From contig CM043793.1 in NCBI GenBank assembly GCA_023974075.1, positions 3,172,001-3,236,000 of the forward strand: a stretch of DNA of 64,000 nucleotides. The letters run 5' to 3'. The stretch comes from Chaenocephalus aceratus (lineage: Eukaryota; Chordata; Actinopteri; Perciformes; Channichthyidae). The notes beneath the pieces were generated by a model. The model saw nothing but the letters and a program-made list of their open reading frames with translations, was not told where the DNA came from and did not search any database. Every line of letters starts with the position of its first letter. The stretch's first letter is position 1. Positions 39,201-42,515 of this stretch are shown one piece after another. Made by a program: the position numbers and the translations under genes.

Positions 39201-39413
39201 AGCGGGGCAGGGTGATGTTCTCCTGGGTTTGCTTCGGACTCAGAGCATCTCTTCGGTGGCGGATGACCTTTTTGACCAGGCCAGCAGTGGAGATCTCGAG
39301 GAGCAGGGTCACGGTCATAAAGCCCAAGAGGAAGCCTTTGATGCCCATGATGACACCCTGACACTCAGACAACAGTCTATTCAGGTATCAAGTAGGTCTT
39401 CTTGTCCTTAGTC
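366..39413 (-). CDS. tnc: tenascin-C gene, 20 exons seen, 3' end off the window
   Basis: Secreted hexameric extracellular-matrix glycoprotein that modulates cell adhesion, migration and growth-factor availability. Domain order by residue: signal peptide and assembly/heptad segment 1-162, EGF repeats 163-569, FNIII-1 to 5 about 570-1017, an A/C-like repeat 1018-1109, FNIII-D 1110-1199, FNIII-6 to 8 about 1200-1464, fibrinogen-like domain from 1465. Twelve full EGF repeats plus a half repeat separate it from tenascin-R (4.5), -W (about 3.5) and -X. Introns between whole FNIII domains are phase 1, as the family expects. The CDS starts at 39348; the last fibrinogen exon is beyond position 1. Three exons (FNIII-5, A-like, FNIII-7a) contain small indels. 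Many transposons sit in the introns. Confidence 0.94.
528..1155 (-). other. tnc intron, no feature
   Basis: AT-rich intron between fibrinogen exons 2 and 3. I see nothing else in it. Confidence 0.8.
1156..1252 (-). CDS. tnc: tnc fibrinogen-like domain, exon 2
   Basis: A 97-bp exon (acceptor CATTTCAG|GTTTTC, donor CTGG|GTAATT) encoding [20 protein letters not shown] and [13 protein letters not shown], the conserved F-NW--Y--GFGD---EFWLG signature of fibrinogen-related domains. Confidence 0.94.
1253..2191 (-). other. tnc intron, no feature
   Basis: Intron between fibrinogen exons 1 and 2; ordinary unique sequence with no repeat or exon that I can support. Confidence 0.8.
2192..2343 (-). CDS. 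tnc: tnc fibrinogen-like domain, exon 1
   Basis: A 152-bp exon (donor ATC|GTAAGT) encoding [40 protein letters not shown] and TDGGGWI, the canonical start of a fibrinogen C-terminal domain with its first cysteine pair. Its acceptor (GTGTGTGTAG|CTGGCG) abuts a 109-bp CA/TG microsatellite, so the usual pyrimidine tract is replaced by (TG)n. Skipping this exon would shift the frame. Confidence 0.94.
2346..2454. repeat. (CA)n microsatellite at a splice acceptor
   Basis: About 109 bp of imperfect CA repeat. On the transcribed minus strand it is (TG)n ending directly in the acceptor of the first fibrinogen-domain exon. Confidence 0.95.
2548..2682. mobile_element. CACTG MITE copy A, 5' truncated
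   Basis: Shares 'AATAATATTAAGTTTAAATA', 'GCTTTCAACTAACCT' and the end 'TTTTTTCAGGGCAGTG' with the other copies in this window. The left end is missing. Confidence 0.75.
2739..2756. repeat. G homopolymer (18)
   Basis: Uninterrupted run of G. The length is likely unreliable in an assembly. Confidence 0.95.
2757..3526 (-). other. tnc intron remainder
   Basis: The rest of the intron before the first fibrinogen exon is unique sequence; no exon or recognisable repeat was found. Confidence 0.7.
3527..3659 (-). CDS. tnc: tnc FNIII-8 exon, second half
   Basis: A 133-bp exon (acceptor CCTTCAG|GAGGTC, donor ACCA|GTGAGT) encoding [20 protein letters not shown] and [20 protein letters not shown]. Phase 0 in, phase 1 out, leading directly into the fibrinogen-like domain. 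Confidence 0.93.
3745..3875 (-). CDS. tnc: tnc FNIII-8 exon, first half
   Basis: A 131-bp exon (acceptor GTCTTTAG|ATGTGG, donor CGG|GTGAGA) encoding [20 protein letters not shown] and [20 protein letters not shown]. It ends in phase 0 after GTIR. Closely matches the RPPRA-V-GY-L-YESVDGT strand of vertebrate tenascin-C FNIII-8. Confidence 0.93.
4062..4248. mobile_element. CACTG MITE copy B
   Basis: Starts CACTGAAAAAACTGAAAC. It has a palindromic middle (AATATTAAGTTTAAATAC then its inverse, with AGTTGAAAG/CTTTCAACT arms) and ends CAGTTTTTTCAGGGCTGTG. Lies in the FNIII-7/8 intron. Terminal CACTG and its inverse suggest a non-autonomous CACTA/EnSpm-like element. Confidence 0.8.
4778..4921 (-). 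CDS. tnc: tnc FNIII-7 exon, second half
   Basis: A 144-bp exon (acceptor GTTTGCAG|TGGCTC, donor ACTG|GTGAGC) encoding [20 protein letters not shown] and [20 protein letters not shown]. Phase 1-1, intact. Confidence 0.93.
5083..5157. repeat. dispersed teleost repeat copy
   Basis: Contains 'AGACCATTTACATGCACACA', 'AACCTA', 'GACAGGAAAGG' and 'GCATAATAAAGG'. The same order recurs at about 26283-26392 and 58250-58360. Confidence 0.6.
5644..5761 (-). CDS. tnc: tnc FNIII-7 exon, first half, with a 2-base gap
   Basis: Encodes [20 protein letters not shown], then after a gap [17 protein letters not shown]. The frame meets TGA at 5696-5699, where the family has a conserved tryptophan plus one more residue; two bases are missing (118 bp found, 120 expected). 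The acceptor GGGACAG|CTCTGG has no ordinary pyrimidine tract: its upstream side is a long (TG)n tract (plus strand CA, 5766-5940). Donor TCGG|GTATGC. Confidence 0.87.
5766..5940. repeat. (CA)n/(CGCA)n microsatellite at a splice acceptor
   Basis: About 175 bp of mixed CA, GCAC and CCA units. On the minus strand it is a (TG)n tract ending at the FNIII-7 acceptor (5761). Confidence 0.95.
5941..6210 (-). other. tnc intron with decayed transposon
   Basis: Short intron part with 'AGTAACCGGATC', 'AGTAATGTTACTTTTGGATTA' style sequence, seen again at 6580-6680 and 36160-36215. Probably relics of a hAT-type terminal repeat; weak. Confidence 0.35.
6211..6354 (-). CDS. tnc: tnc FNIII-6 exon, second half
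   Basis: A 144-bp exon (acceptor ACTTGCAG|GTAATG, donor ACAG|GTACGA) encoding [20 protein letters not shown] and [20 protein letters not shown]. Together with 7087-7209 it gives an 89-residue domain. Confidence 0.93.
6355..7086 (-). other. tnc intron within FNIII-6
   Basis: Besides the 'GTTACTTCAAAATGTATTC... GTAACTAG'-type relic near 6590-6660, nothing is recognisable. Confidence 0.5.
7087..7209 (-). CDS. tnc: tnc FNIII-6 exon, first half
   Basis: A 123-bp exon (acceptor TTGTCAG|ACCTGG, donor GGAG|GTCAGT) encoding [20 protein letters not shown] and [20 protein letters not shown]. It corresponds to the GSPKEVIFSDIT start of human FNIII-6. Phase 1 at both ends; it pairs with 6211-6354. Confidence 0.92.
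7460..7521. repeat. (CA)n microsatellite
   Basis: About 31 perfect CA units in the FNIII-D/6 intron. Confidence 0.95.
7522..8046 (-). other. tnc intron, no feature
   Basis: Unique intron sequence between the CA repeat and the 28-bp tandem repeat. Confidence 0.7.
8047..8130. repeat. 28-bp tandem repeat, 3 perfect copies
   Basis: Unit begins CATTTAACATTGACCACGCT and ends GACAACAC; copies start at 8047, 8075 and 8103. The array lies about 50 bp inside the intron from the FNIII-D donor (8182). Confidence 0.95.
8182..8451 (-). CDS. tnc: tnc FNIII-D exon
   Basis: A 270-bp phase 1-1 exon (acceptor CACTCAG|AGGCAG, donor ACAG|GTACAA) encoding [40 protein letters not shown] and a [20 protein letters not shown] block. 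The EAEPEV start and the YEI-L/F-G strand match tenascin-C repeat D, the most often included alternative repeat in mammals. Three 28-bp tandem repeats lie just inside the following intron. Confidence 0.92.
8790..9185. repeat. 89-bp tandem repeat, about 4 copies
   Basis: Unit contains AACTCACAGACTCAATGCTA, GCTAGCTAACTCAACACATA and TAGTAGCTAACAGTAGGCTA. The first periods are exactly 89 bp; one copy carries an extra piece (GTGTGTTTAAAAGTTGTG). Inside the intron between the A-like and D exons. Confidence 0.92.
9186..11261 (-). other. tnc intron between A-like repeat and D
   Basis: About 2 kb of unique sequence. No additional FNIII exon could be found by translation. TAATG/GCTAAT-rich patches near 10030-10050 and 10480-10540 might be regulatory but nothing proves it. 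Confidence 0.6.
11262..11686. mobile_element. TTAA-flanked MITE copy 1 with internal palindrome
   Basis: Both ends read TTAAAGGTGGGGTAGGTAAG and then, after a few bases, AGAAACCGG-TCGAG, in inverted orientation. The flanking TTAA (11262-11265, 11683-11686) suggests a piggyBac-like or other TTAA-targeting element. At about 11447-11516 there is a near-perfect palindrome with arms of about 33 bases centred on AGCCGGCCCGGCT. A second, opposite copy lies at 40094-40502. Confidence 0.85.
11687..11916 (-). other. tnc intron, no feature
   Basis: Short unique stretch next to the A-like exon donor. Confidence 0.7.
11917..12191 (-). CDS. tnc: tnc extra FNIII repeat (A/C-like, alternatively spliced zone), 1-base gap
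   Basis: Encodes [40 protein letters not shown] and an ISGLS block; after a one-base gap the frame resumes as [20 protein letters not shown] then ADTIT. The exon is 275 bp; adding one C to the CCC at 11998-12000 gives 276 bp, phase 1-1, and a normal GLSPSTW turn. Acceptor CACCCAG|AGGAGG, donor ACAG|GTATCA. The position between FNIII-5 and D, and the VSW-D motif, place it in the A/B/C class of repeats that mammals include or skip. It is the only one besides D here. Confidence 0.87.
12192..14985 (-). other. tnc FNIII-5/A-like intron, distal part
   Basis: Searched for further alternative FNIII exons; none seen. About 13320-13830 reads like an old interspersed repeat (no terminal repeats found). 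A C run of about 12 lies near 14709. Confidence 0.6.
14986..15310. repeat. two (CA)n/(GCAC)n microsatellites
   Basis: 14986-15104 is CA with a block of CGCA units; 15232-15310 is CA with CCA interruptions. They create several spurious His/Thr or Cys/Val open frames. Confidence 0.95.
15311..15946 (-). other. tnc intron, no feature
   Basis: Unique intron sequence; nothing recognisable. Confidence 0.7.
15947..17114. mobile_element. inverted-repeat DNA transposon, non-autonomous (~1.17 kb)
   Basis: Left end 'GCGGCTTTCACACCAGCGC' with a GAGCTGGAGC motif; right end in inverted order 'GAGCCGGAGC' then 'GCGTTGGTGTGAAAGGGGC'. Both arms share a second 'TGTTCACACCGC' block (16027 region; inverse near 17032). 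An (AAC)n tract lies at 16128-16149. No transposase is seen. Confidence 0.65.
17115..17500 (-). other. tnc intron, no feature
   Basis: Unique sequence between two transposons. Confidence 0.6.
17793..18824. mobile_element. hAT-like non-autonomous element (~1.03 kb), nested
   Basis: Ends TAGGGATGT...ACATCCCTA as inverted repeats. The 5' part is rich in CGATACGATACGATT-like stretches and the right end carries GATGCGAATCGGTGAATC. The flanks are GT-rich, so an 8-bp target duplication cannot be read with certainty. Confidence 0.65.
18838..18860. repeat. (GT)n microsatellite
   Basis: Short GT run at the right side of the nested element. Confidence 0.9.
18917..19593 (-). other. tnc intron, AT-rich
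   Basis: AT-rich unique sequence before the FNIII-5 donor; nothing recognisable. Confidence 0.7.
19594..19857 (-). CDS. tnc: tnc FNIII-5 exon with two compensating 1-base defects
   Basis: Encodes [20 protein letters not shown] and [20 protein letters not shown] up to TQTILAS, the heparin/growth-factor-binding FNIII-5 of tenascin-C. The exon is 264 bp, a multiple of three, but the frame set by the phase-1 splice reaches a stop. One C appears missing in the CC before AAGGATCTG (near 19845), and one extra C appears in the CCC before the ACAG donor (19598-19600). Together these restore the expected length and phase. The acceptor (CATTAG|CACTGG) sits beside an 18-base G run on the plus strand. 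Best read as sequencing error in C runs; real disruption is possible. Confidence 0.88.
19863..19880. repeat. G homopolymer (18) next to FNIII-5 acceptor
   Basis: On the transcribed strand this is an 18-base C tract that serves as the pyrimidine tract of the FNIII-5 acceptor. Sequencing quality here may explain the nearby missing base. Confidence 0.95.
19881..20416 (-). other. tnc intron, no feature
   Basis: AT-rich intron between FNIII-4b and FNIII-5. Confidence 0.7.
20417..20506 (-). CDS. tnc: tnc FNIII-4 exon, second part (90 bp)
   Basis: A short 90-bp exon recognised only by translation and splice sites (acceptor CTATGTAG|GCCTGA, donor ACTG|GTAACA). It encodes [20 protein letters not shown] and then [10 protein letters not shown], the F and G strands of FNIII-4. 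Phase 1 at both ends. With 24011-24196 it makes a 92-residue domain. Confidence 0.92.
20507..21892 (-). other. tnc intron within FNIII-4, unique part
   Basis: Unique sequence with no exon. Precedes an AT dinucleotide tract at 21893-21936. Confidence 0.7.
21939..23594. mobile_element. inverted-repeat transposon remnant (~1.65 kb)
   Basis: Left end CAGTGGCTACTTTGTTAGGT then ACCCCCTG; right end has the inverse CAGGTGTACCTAATTATA. The right terminus is eroded. It contains the shorter long-armed element at 22654-23387. Confidence 0.55.
22654..23387. mobile_element. foldback-like element with ~115-bp terminal inverted repeats
   Basis: Left arm starts TAGAGTGGTGCAGTGACGAG and continues through CCCGGAAGTGAGTTAG and GAGCCAATGGGATCTCTCC. 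The right arm carries the inverse of each in order, ending CTCGTCACTGCACCACTCTA. A related left end occurs at 27205 (TAGAGTGGTGTCGGAATGAG). Flanking TA may be the target site. Confidence 0.82.
23752..23946. mobile_element. CACTG MITE copy C
   Basis: Contains TTAACTGTATTAGGTTTAGT, AGCAATAATATTACGTTAAA and ends AAAGGTTCAGTTTTTTCAGTG. Lies about 60 bp from the FNIII-4a donor region. Confidence 0.78.
24011..24196 (-). CDS. tnc: tnc FNIII-4 exon, first part
   Basis: A 186-bp exon (acceptor GTGGTAG|ACCTGG, donor AACCG|GTATTG) encoding [20 protein letters not shown] then [20 protein letters not shown]. Reading past the donor gives an early stop. The missing C-terminal strands ([15 protein letters not shown]...) lie 3.5 kb away at 20417-20506, and the split glycine codon G|GC joins them in frame. 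Confidence 0.92.
24406..24790. mobile_element. decayed hAT-type element
   Basis: Has the TTTTGAGGTACTTGTACTTT, ACTTGAGTACTT and TTTAACTCCACTACATTTAT text typical of a common teleost hAT family. The ends are lost. It lies between FNIII-3 and FNIII-4a. Confidence 0.55.
24871..25140 (-). CDS. tnc: tnc FNIII-3 exon
   Basis: A 270-bp phase 1-1 exon (acceptor CTTTGCAG|TGATCG, donor ACAG|GTGACG) encoding [20 protein letters not shown] and a complete FNIII fold. In mammals this domain carries the integrin sites: an RGD in the F-G loop and the AEIDGIEL alpha9beta1 motif. Here the equivalent positions read SSRMGEQSS and ALVHGVSI, so neither motif is present. The exon itself is open and in phase. Confidence 0.94.
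25141..25845 (-). other. tnc FNIII-2/3 intron, near part, with decayed hAT end
   Basis: Includes GC-rich 'TGGAAACGCAACC' and 'TGGAAACGCGCC' repeats near 25505-25580 and a 'GGAACCGGTTCCGGTTCGG' block ending GGTACCCAACCCTAG at about 25844, which resembles a hAT terminus (TAGGGTTGGGTACC). Confidence 0.45.
25846..26020. mobile_element. CACTG MITE copy D
   Basis: Contains CACATAACTGTATGAGGTTA, TTGAAAGCAATACTAC and the inverse half AATATTATTGCTTTCAACTA, ending near CTTTTCAGTTTTTGCA. The ends are degraded. Confidence 0.72.
26283..26392. repeat. dispersed repeat with 20-bp duplication
   Basis: Second copy of the 'GCAGACCATTAACATGCAC... CACTACAGGAAGG' repeat. It ends with a 20-bp unit, CATACGAGGGCCCCTTTAAT, present twice in tandem. 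Confidence 0.65.
26393..27204 (-). other. tnc intron, unique part
   Basis: No exon or repeat recognised. Confidence 0.6.
27720..29060 (-). pseudogene. LINE (jockey/L2-like) reverse transcriptase remnant
   Basis: Minus-strand non-LTR retrotransposon, 5' truncated. The frame near 28950-29050 gives [19 protein letters not shown] (RT motif A). After a frameshift, the 28344-28889 frame gives [19 protein letters not shown] and FYADDTVMY; the catalytic YADD is at 28710-28721. The 27870-28340 frame holds the RT C-terminal region ('[15 protein letters not shown]', '[17 protein letters not shown]'). 27720-27790 is the 3' tail (TTATTTATACAGATAAATCC, GAGATCATTGATCTCTTTTC). Several frameshifts make it non-functional. 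The transposon class is inferred from motifs only. Confidence 0.88.
29168..29320. mobile_element. short palindromic MITE
   Basis: Arms of about 30 bp: CAAGAGGATTAGGGCCACAT plus a T run, and the inverse ATGTGGCCCTAATCCTCTT. Between them are two copies of CTCAGAATTCTGACTTT. Confidence 0.8.
29651..31029 (-). other. tnc intron, unique part
   Basis: Mostly unique. 30838-30870 (CATTAGCCGCCTTTAGCTTA) is a short fragment of the 27.2/29.5-kb repeat. Confidence 0.5.
31398..31800 (+). repeat. dispersed repeat, first of two direct copies
   Basis: Same text as 48643-49110: GCATATAGGTGTAAGCAG, GTAAAGTGCTATTTT, CCTCTAGGGGGGT, TTTACTGTCATATAGTATTT, GACCCACTGAGATAACTAGA. Confidence 0.85.
33158..33620 (+). 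pseudogene. Merlin (ISXO2/IS1016-like) transposase remnant
   Basis: The frame from about 33158 gives [36 protein letters not shown] and [15 protein letters not shown], the DDE_Tnp_IS1595 core with its second acidic site in SDEWRAYR. After a frameshift near 33400 a second frame continues as '[18 protein letters not shown]' and '[11 protein letters not shown]', including the third (Glu) position in HIERAW. The first acidic residue and N terminus are not visible. A dead copy in tnc intron 10-kb scale, opposite to tnc. Confidence 0.82.
34056..34547 (-). other. tnc intron, no feature
   Basis: Unique sequence next to the FNIII-2b donor. Confidence 0.7.
34548..34701 (-). CDS. tnc: tnc FNIII-2 exon, second half
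   Basis: A 154-bp exon in phase 0, out phase 1 (acceptor GCTGGCAG|AAAGAG, donor ACAA|GTGAGT). It encodes [20 protein letters not shown] then [20 protein letters not shown]. The downstream intron to FNIII-3 is about 9.4 kb, the longest between two coding exons here, and is packed with mobile DNA. Confidence 0.93.
34702..35152 (-). other. tnc intron within FNIII-2
   Basis: Short unique intron; nothing seen. Confidence 0.8.
35153..35268 (-). CDS. tnc: tnc FNIII-2 exon, first half
   Basis: A 116-bp exon encoding [20 protein letters not shown] followed by [18 protein letters not shown]. It ends in phase 0 at ACG|GTGAGT. Acceptor CTCTCAG|ATCTG takes a phase-1 base from FNIII-1. With the next exon it makes a normal 90-residue FNIII domain, split by an internal intron as is usual for FNIII-2 of tenascins. 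Confidence 0.93.
35356..35619 (-). CDS. tnc: tnc FNIII-1 exon
   Basis: A 264-bp exon, phase 1 in and out (acceptor CTATAG|TCTCC, donor ACAC|GTACGT). It encodes [20 protein letters not shown], the conserved [13 protein letters not shown] strand and the [20 protein letters not shown] block. It joins the EGF exon through a split valine codon (GAG G|TC), exactly as in other tenascin-C genes. The domain is intact. Confidence 0.95.
35620..36837 (-). other. tnc EGF/FNIII-1 intron
   Basis: AT-rich. A relic at about 35990-36215 (GATTACAATGTTACTAAAAA, GGTAACTAGTAATTGTAACG) looks like a decayed hAT-type repeat; otherwise nothing. Confidence 0.5.
36838..38058 (-). CDS. tnc: tnc EGF-repeat exon (half + 12 EGF repeats)
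   Basis: A single 1221-bp exon (407 codons, phase 1 at both ends; acceptor TTCCCCAG|GTGAAG, donor GAGG|GTAAGA). It starts with a cysteine-rich half repeat ([14 protein letters not shown]...) and then has 12 tandem repeats of about 31 residues with the tenascin pattern CPNDC-x-GRCV-G-CVC-GF-GEDCSE. All six cysteines are present in every full repeat. Human TNC has 14 full repeats, so this protein is two shorter. These repeats form the rigid arm of the hexabrachion and carry low-affinity EGF-receptor ligand activity in mammals. The repeat structure leaves a long antisense open frame that is not a gene. Confidence 0.96.
38059..38861 (-). other. tnc intron before the EGF exon
   Basis: AT-rich unique intron of about 800 bp with no repeat recognised. 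Confidence 0.75.
38862..39413 (-). CDS. tnc: tnc first coding exon: signal peptide, assembly segment, heptads
   Basis: Coding begins at the ATG at 39348-39346 ([10 protein letters not shown]), giving 162 codons and ending in phase 1 at a CAG|GTAGCT donor. The in-frame start further upstream at 39372 is TTG, not ATG, so MGIKGF is preferred. A hydrophobic signal peptide (about residues 1-23) is followed by the conserved VIRHRR and [12 protein letters not shown] blocks. Next come an [10 protein letters not shown] block, a CGC cysteine motif, a leucine-rich heptad run ([19 protein letters not shown]) and CC residues used for trimer and hexamer assembly. The 5' boundary at 39413 is inferred from a strong pyrimidine tract and TCTAG acceptor; 39349-39413 is 5' UTR. 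Confidence 0.93.
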
Positions 39414-40093
39414 CTAGAGTGAAATAAAGAACAGACAGAAAGAACAAATTAAGAAAATCACTTTCATTACTGTGTTCTTTACATCTTTATATGAAAAAGG
39501 CCCAATAAAATCAAAAGTGTTATATTTTGGAGTTGGGAATTTAAATAGAGTTGTTTCAACTCATTTGACGTGTTATTCAACTCCAAGATAGTTATTATTC
39601 AAAACGAGTTGGTGTTGAAACAGGGAGTCAATTGTTGAATTCTCCAAACAACTCTAGAGTGTTGATTTAATTACATATTTACAATCTCTCTTTCTGTGGG
39701 CCACTGGCTGTCACTCTGTTGGGTGTGGCCGTGACTGTGACTGTGTGTGCGCAGTCGAGGCGGGAGACCAAGTCAGAGGAGCATACCACCATTCTATATG
39801 GAGGATAAACTGAAAAAATGGTAAGTACTTCAGTCAATGTTTCGACCCAGTATAGCCTAGTGCAGGTATTTATTTATTTAGCTGATTAATAAACCAGCGC
39901 TTACCTTCAGCTACATAAATACTAATGCTTTTACATTGGCTGCTGTCTTCGCTCCACGTGCTAGTAATATTTGCTGCTATCATTAGCCAGGGTTGTTTAG
40001 CCTAACCTCTTTGTAATATCATTACAAAGTCTGTCATTTGGGCGTTTAGCTCCATGTGTTAGTAATATTAGCTGCTATTGTTAGCCGCGGGTG

Positions 40094-40170
40094 TTAAAGG
40101 TGGGGTTTTCCACACAAAGAAAAAAAGTTAACTCGTCTTGACCATAGACTGTGGTCTTGACATGAAGTAG

Positions 40171-40227
<57 letters not shown>

Positions 40228-40502
40228 CGACGCAACGTCATCAGCTCGCGCATCACAGAAGGTAAACAACACCGTAGAGTGAATGTGTGGAACTCACACG
40301 AGAGAGAAAACACCAAGGTGAACATGGCCAATGAGGGCACGAGATCAGTTTGTGCACAGATGGAAGGCTAAAAATGATTGGTCGTGTAATAGTCAAAGCA
40401 CTTCAGATATTCATTTCTATCGAGATGTTAAGAGCATTCCATGGAATATAAAAAAAAGTGTATCTCGAGCCGGTTTCTCAAACTTACCTACCCCACCTTT
40501 AA
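40094..40502. mobile_element. TTAA-flanked MITE copy 2 (inverse of the 11.3-kb copy)
   Basis: TTAAAGGTGGGG at the left and AAACTTACCTACCCCACCTT + TAA at the right. It shares CATTCCATGGAATATAA and CTCGAGCCGGTTTCT with 11262-11686. It lacks the long central palindrome and instead holds a (TGA)n run at 40171-40226. Confidence 0.8.
40171..40226. repeat. (GAT)n trinucleotide microsatellite
   Basis: About 18 GAT units, giving artificial poly-Ser and poly-His frames on the minus strand. Confidence 0.95.
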
Positions 40503-40798
40503 GCTTCAAGTGTTAGTAAGTTTAGCTGCTATAATTAAAGCTAAACACCTGCGGCTAACGATAGCAACTAATATTAATAGGTGGAGCTAAACGCCATAGT
40601 AGCTAATATTACTCACGTGGAGGTAAACACCCGTGACCAACGAAAGTACCTCCTGTAATATTAAGATATAAGAAGGCCAATATATGCTACTTCAATATAT
40701 TACTAACATGTGAAGCTAAACACCCAAGGCTAACGATAGCAGCTAATAGCTCAACTTGTCAGTCATATTAGCTACTATCGTTAGCCACGGGTTTTTAG

Positions 40799-41753
40799 CA
40801 GGGTTGCCAACTTTGGGTACCTGGCTGGAGTGAGATTTTGATATCATGGGTTTAATTACACACATGCGCACTAAATGACTGCTATTGTGTCAGTAGCGGG
40901 ACCTTAGCATATAGGATATACAAATACACAATATTGGACACAGACAAATAAAGGGCACAAAGTTTCATTCACTAATGAAAGTCAAACACATGTTTGTTTC
41001 CACTGTTGTATTGTGTGCATAGGCCTGTCGCGATAAGCAATTAATTGACTTATCATACGATAAATAAAAATGAACTCCATAACTTTTCTGACCTCGATAA
41101 ATTGCCATTTACATGAGGATGTGACTAGCAGTTTTAAAGGATGTACTTGCATTTTTATTATATATTATCATTATGTAAGTGGTCTAAAATGGTCATACAA
41201 TGTGCCGACAATATTCTCGTTTATCGCAATAATTTCCGGGAAAATGTATCCAACAAAATTAATTATCGTGAGAGGCCTATACTGTACATGAAACACACAC
41301 ACACAAACAAATCTACAGGCTTACTCCAAACTGCCAAATATATTAATTAACACACTCTCACTCTCATATACTCTATTTTGGCCTAGTTACTAGAACAATA
41401 AGCAGCAGACTTTTACTTTTTTATAATTTCTACTGGATCTTAGATCTGCACATGCGCAATATGCGCATTCCCACTCCGTGCGTGTTGCCAAGGATGTAAT
41501 GTCGGGGATTGACCACATCCATGGGATTGACCAACCGACTACCACTGCTCTGCTGTTTCTTAACGTTGTTAAGAGTAGTGGGGGCGGATCGACAGCTTGA
41601 GCAGCTGTCAACTCAACATTGTAAATAACCAACCAAAAACGATCGCCGGTTCATCTTGTTTTTGGCGTGAGAATAGTTTGGGCAGGTTGAGAGCGTGAGA
41701 TTGAGAGTGAAAGCGTATGTCACACGCCAGATGCGTGAGAGTTGGCAACCCTG
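40799..41753. mobile_element. hAT-like non-autonomous element (955 bp)
   Basis: Terminal inverted repeat CAGGGTTGCCAACT / AGTTGGCAACCCTG (one mismatch region). It is inserted in the ~40-bp tandem array, with TTTTTAG on both sides as a 7-8 bp target duplication. A related end lies at 32479-32500. Confidence 0.82.
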
Positions 41754-42056
41754 TTTTTAGCTCCACGTGTTAGCAATACTCGCTGTTATCGGTAGCCACG
41801 TGTTTAGCTCCACATGTCAGTAATACTAGCTGCTATCGTTAGCCACTGGTGTTGAGTTCCACTGTTAGCATTACTAGCTACTATCAGCGGCTACAGGTGT
41901 TTAGCAACACATGTTAGTAATATTAGTTGGCAGCCATCTTGCTGCGACATTGCTAGTATCATCAGCCAACACGGTCTCACGGCATTTCGTGTTATAGTCA
42001 CGAAAATAATCTATTGATTCGTGTTCACCGACACGATTTTCGAATTTTTTTCGTGT

Positions 42057-42259
42057 CACAGAACGATTTTAAAAGCAATGTAAATAATAACAAATTTGAA
42101 GGAAAAAGAGATAAAAAAAAATACAGATTTCAGTATTCTGACACAGAACGATTTTAGAAGCAATGTATTTCTATTGGTAGTATGTTTCGTGCCTGCACCA
42201 AATAATAACAAATAAGAAGGACATTTTTTTAATAAAAATACAGATTTCAGTATTCTGAG
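42057..42259. repeat. imperfect tandem duplication (~85-119 bp)
   Basis: ACAGAACGATTTTAAAAGCA and ATACAGATTTCAGTATTCTG each occur twice in the same order (42057-42139 and 42141-42259). Confidence 0.8.
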
Positions 42260-42515
42260 GCTCTGAGCCACATTTATTTTCCTCGCGGACGGCAAAAAAA
42301 CTCCGACATTATACAATTTAAAATATAAGGGTTAGGGGTAGGCTTAGGGTAAGATATTGAGTAAGAAAATGTTTTTATGAACCACACAACTTCTGGTCTT
42401 CCAAGACTGGTTATTTCAACGACATTTAATTGCATTATTATATTTTTGTAGCAACAGGTCTGTTAGACATTTCTGTAATATGTTTGCTAATGAATTTGTA
42501 TTCTTATAGGACACC

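Larger units (their letters stand above)
39945..41940. repeat. ~40-45 bp tandem repeat array in both orientations
   Basis: Repeated text AGCTCCACGTGTTAGTAATA, TTAGCTGCTATCGTTAGCCA and CGGGTGTT in plus orientation at 39945-40095, 40740-40798 and 41754-41930, and inverted (GGCTAACGATAGCAGCTAAT) at 40545-40750. Interrupted by the insertions at 40094-40502 and 40799-41753. Confidence 0.8.

Noticed and set aside
39349..39372. Upstream in-frame start giving eight more residues
   Set aside because: The codon at 39372 is TTG; the first ATG is at 39348 and directly precedes the signal peptide.
1..39413. Tenascin-R, -W (tnn) or -X as the gene identity
   Set aside because: The number of EGF repeats, the DAPSQ/GSPK/EAEPEV domain starts and the A/D repeats match tenascin-C only.
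40081..40340. Poly-serine and poly-histidine frames
   Set aside because: Translation of the (GAT)n tract in a MITE; no start, splice or family support.
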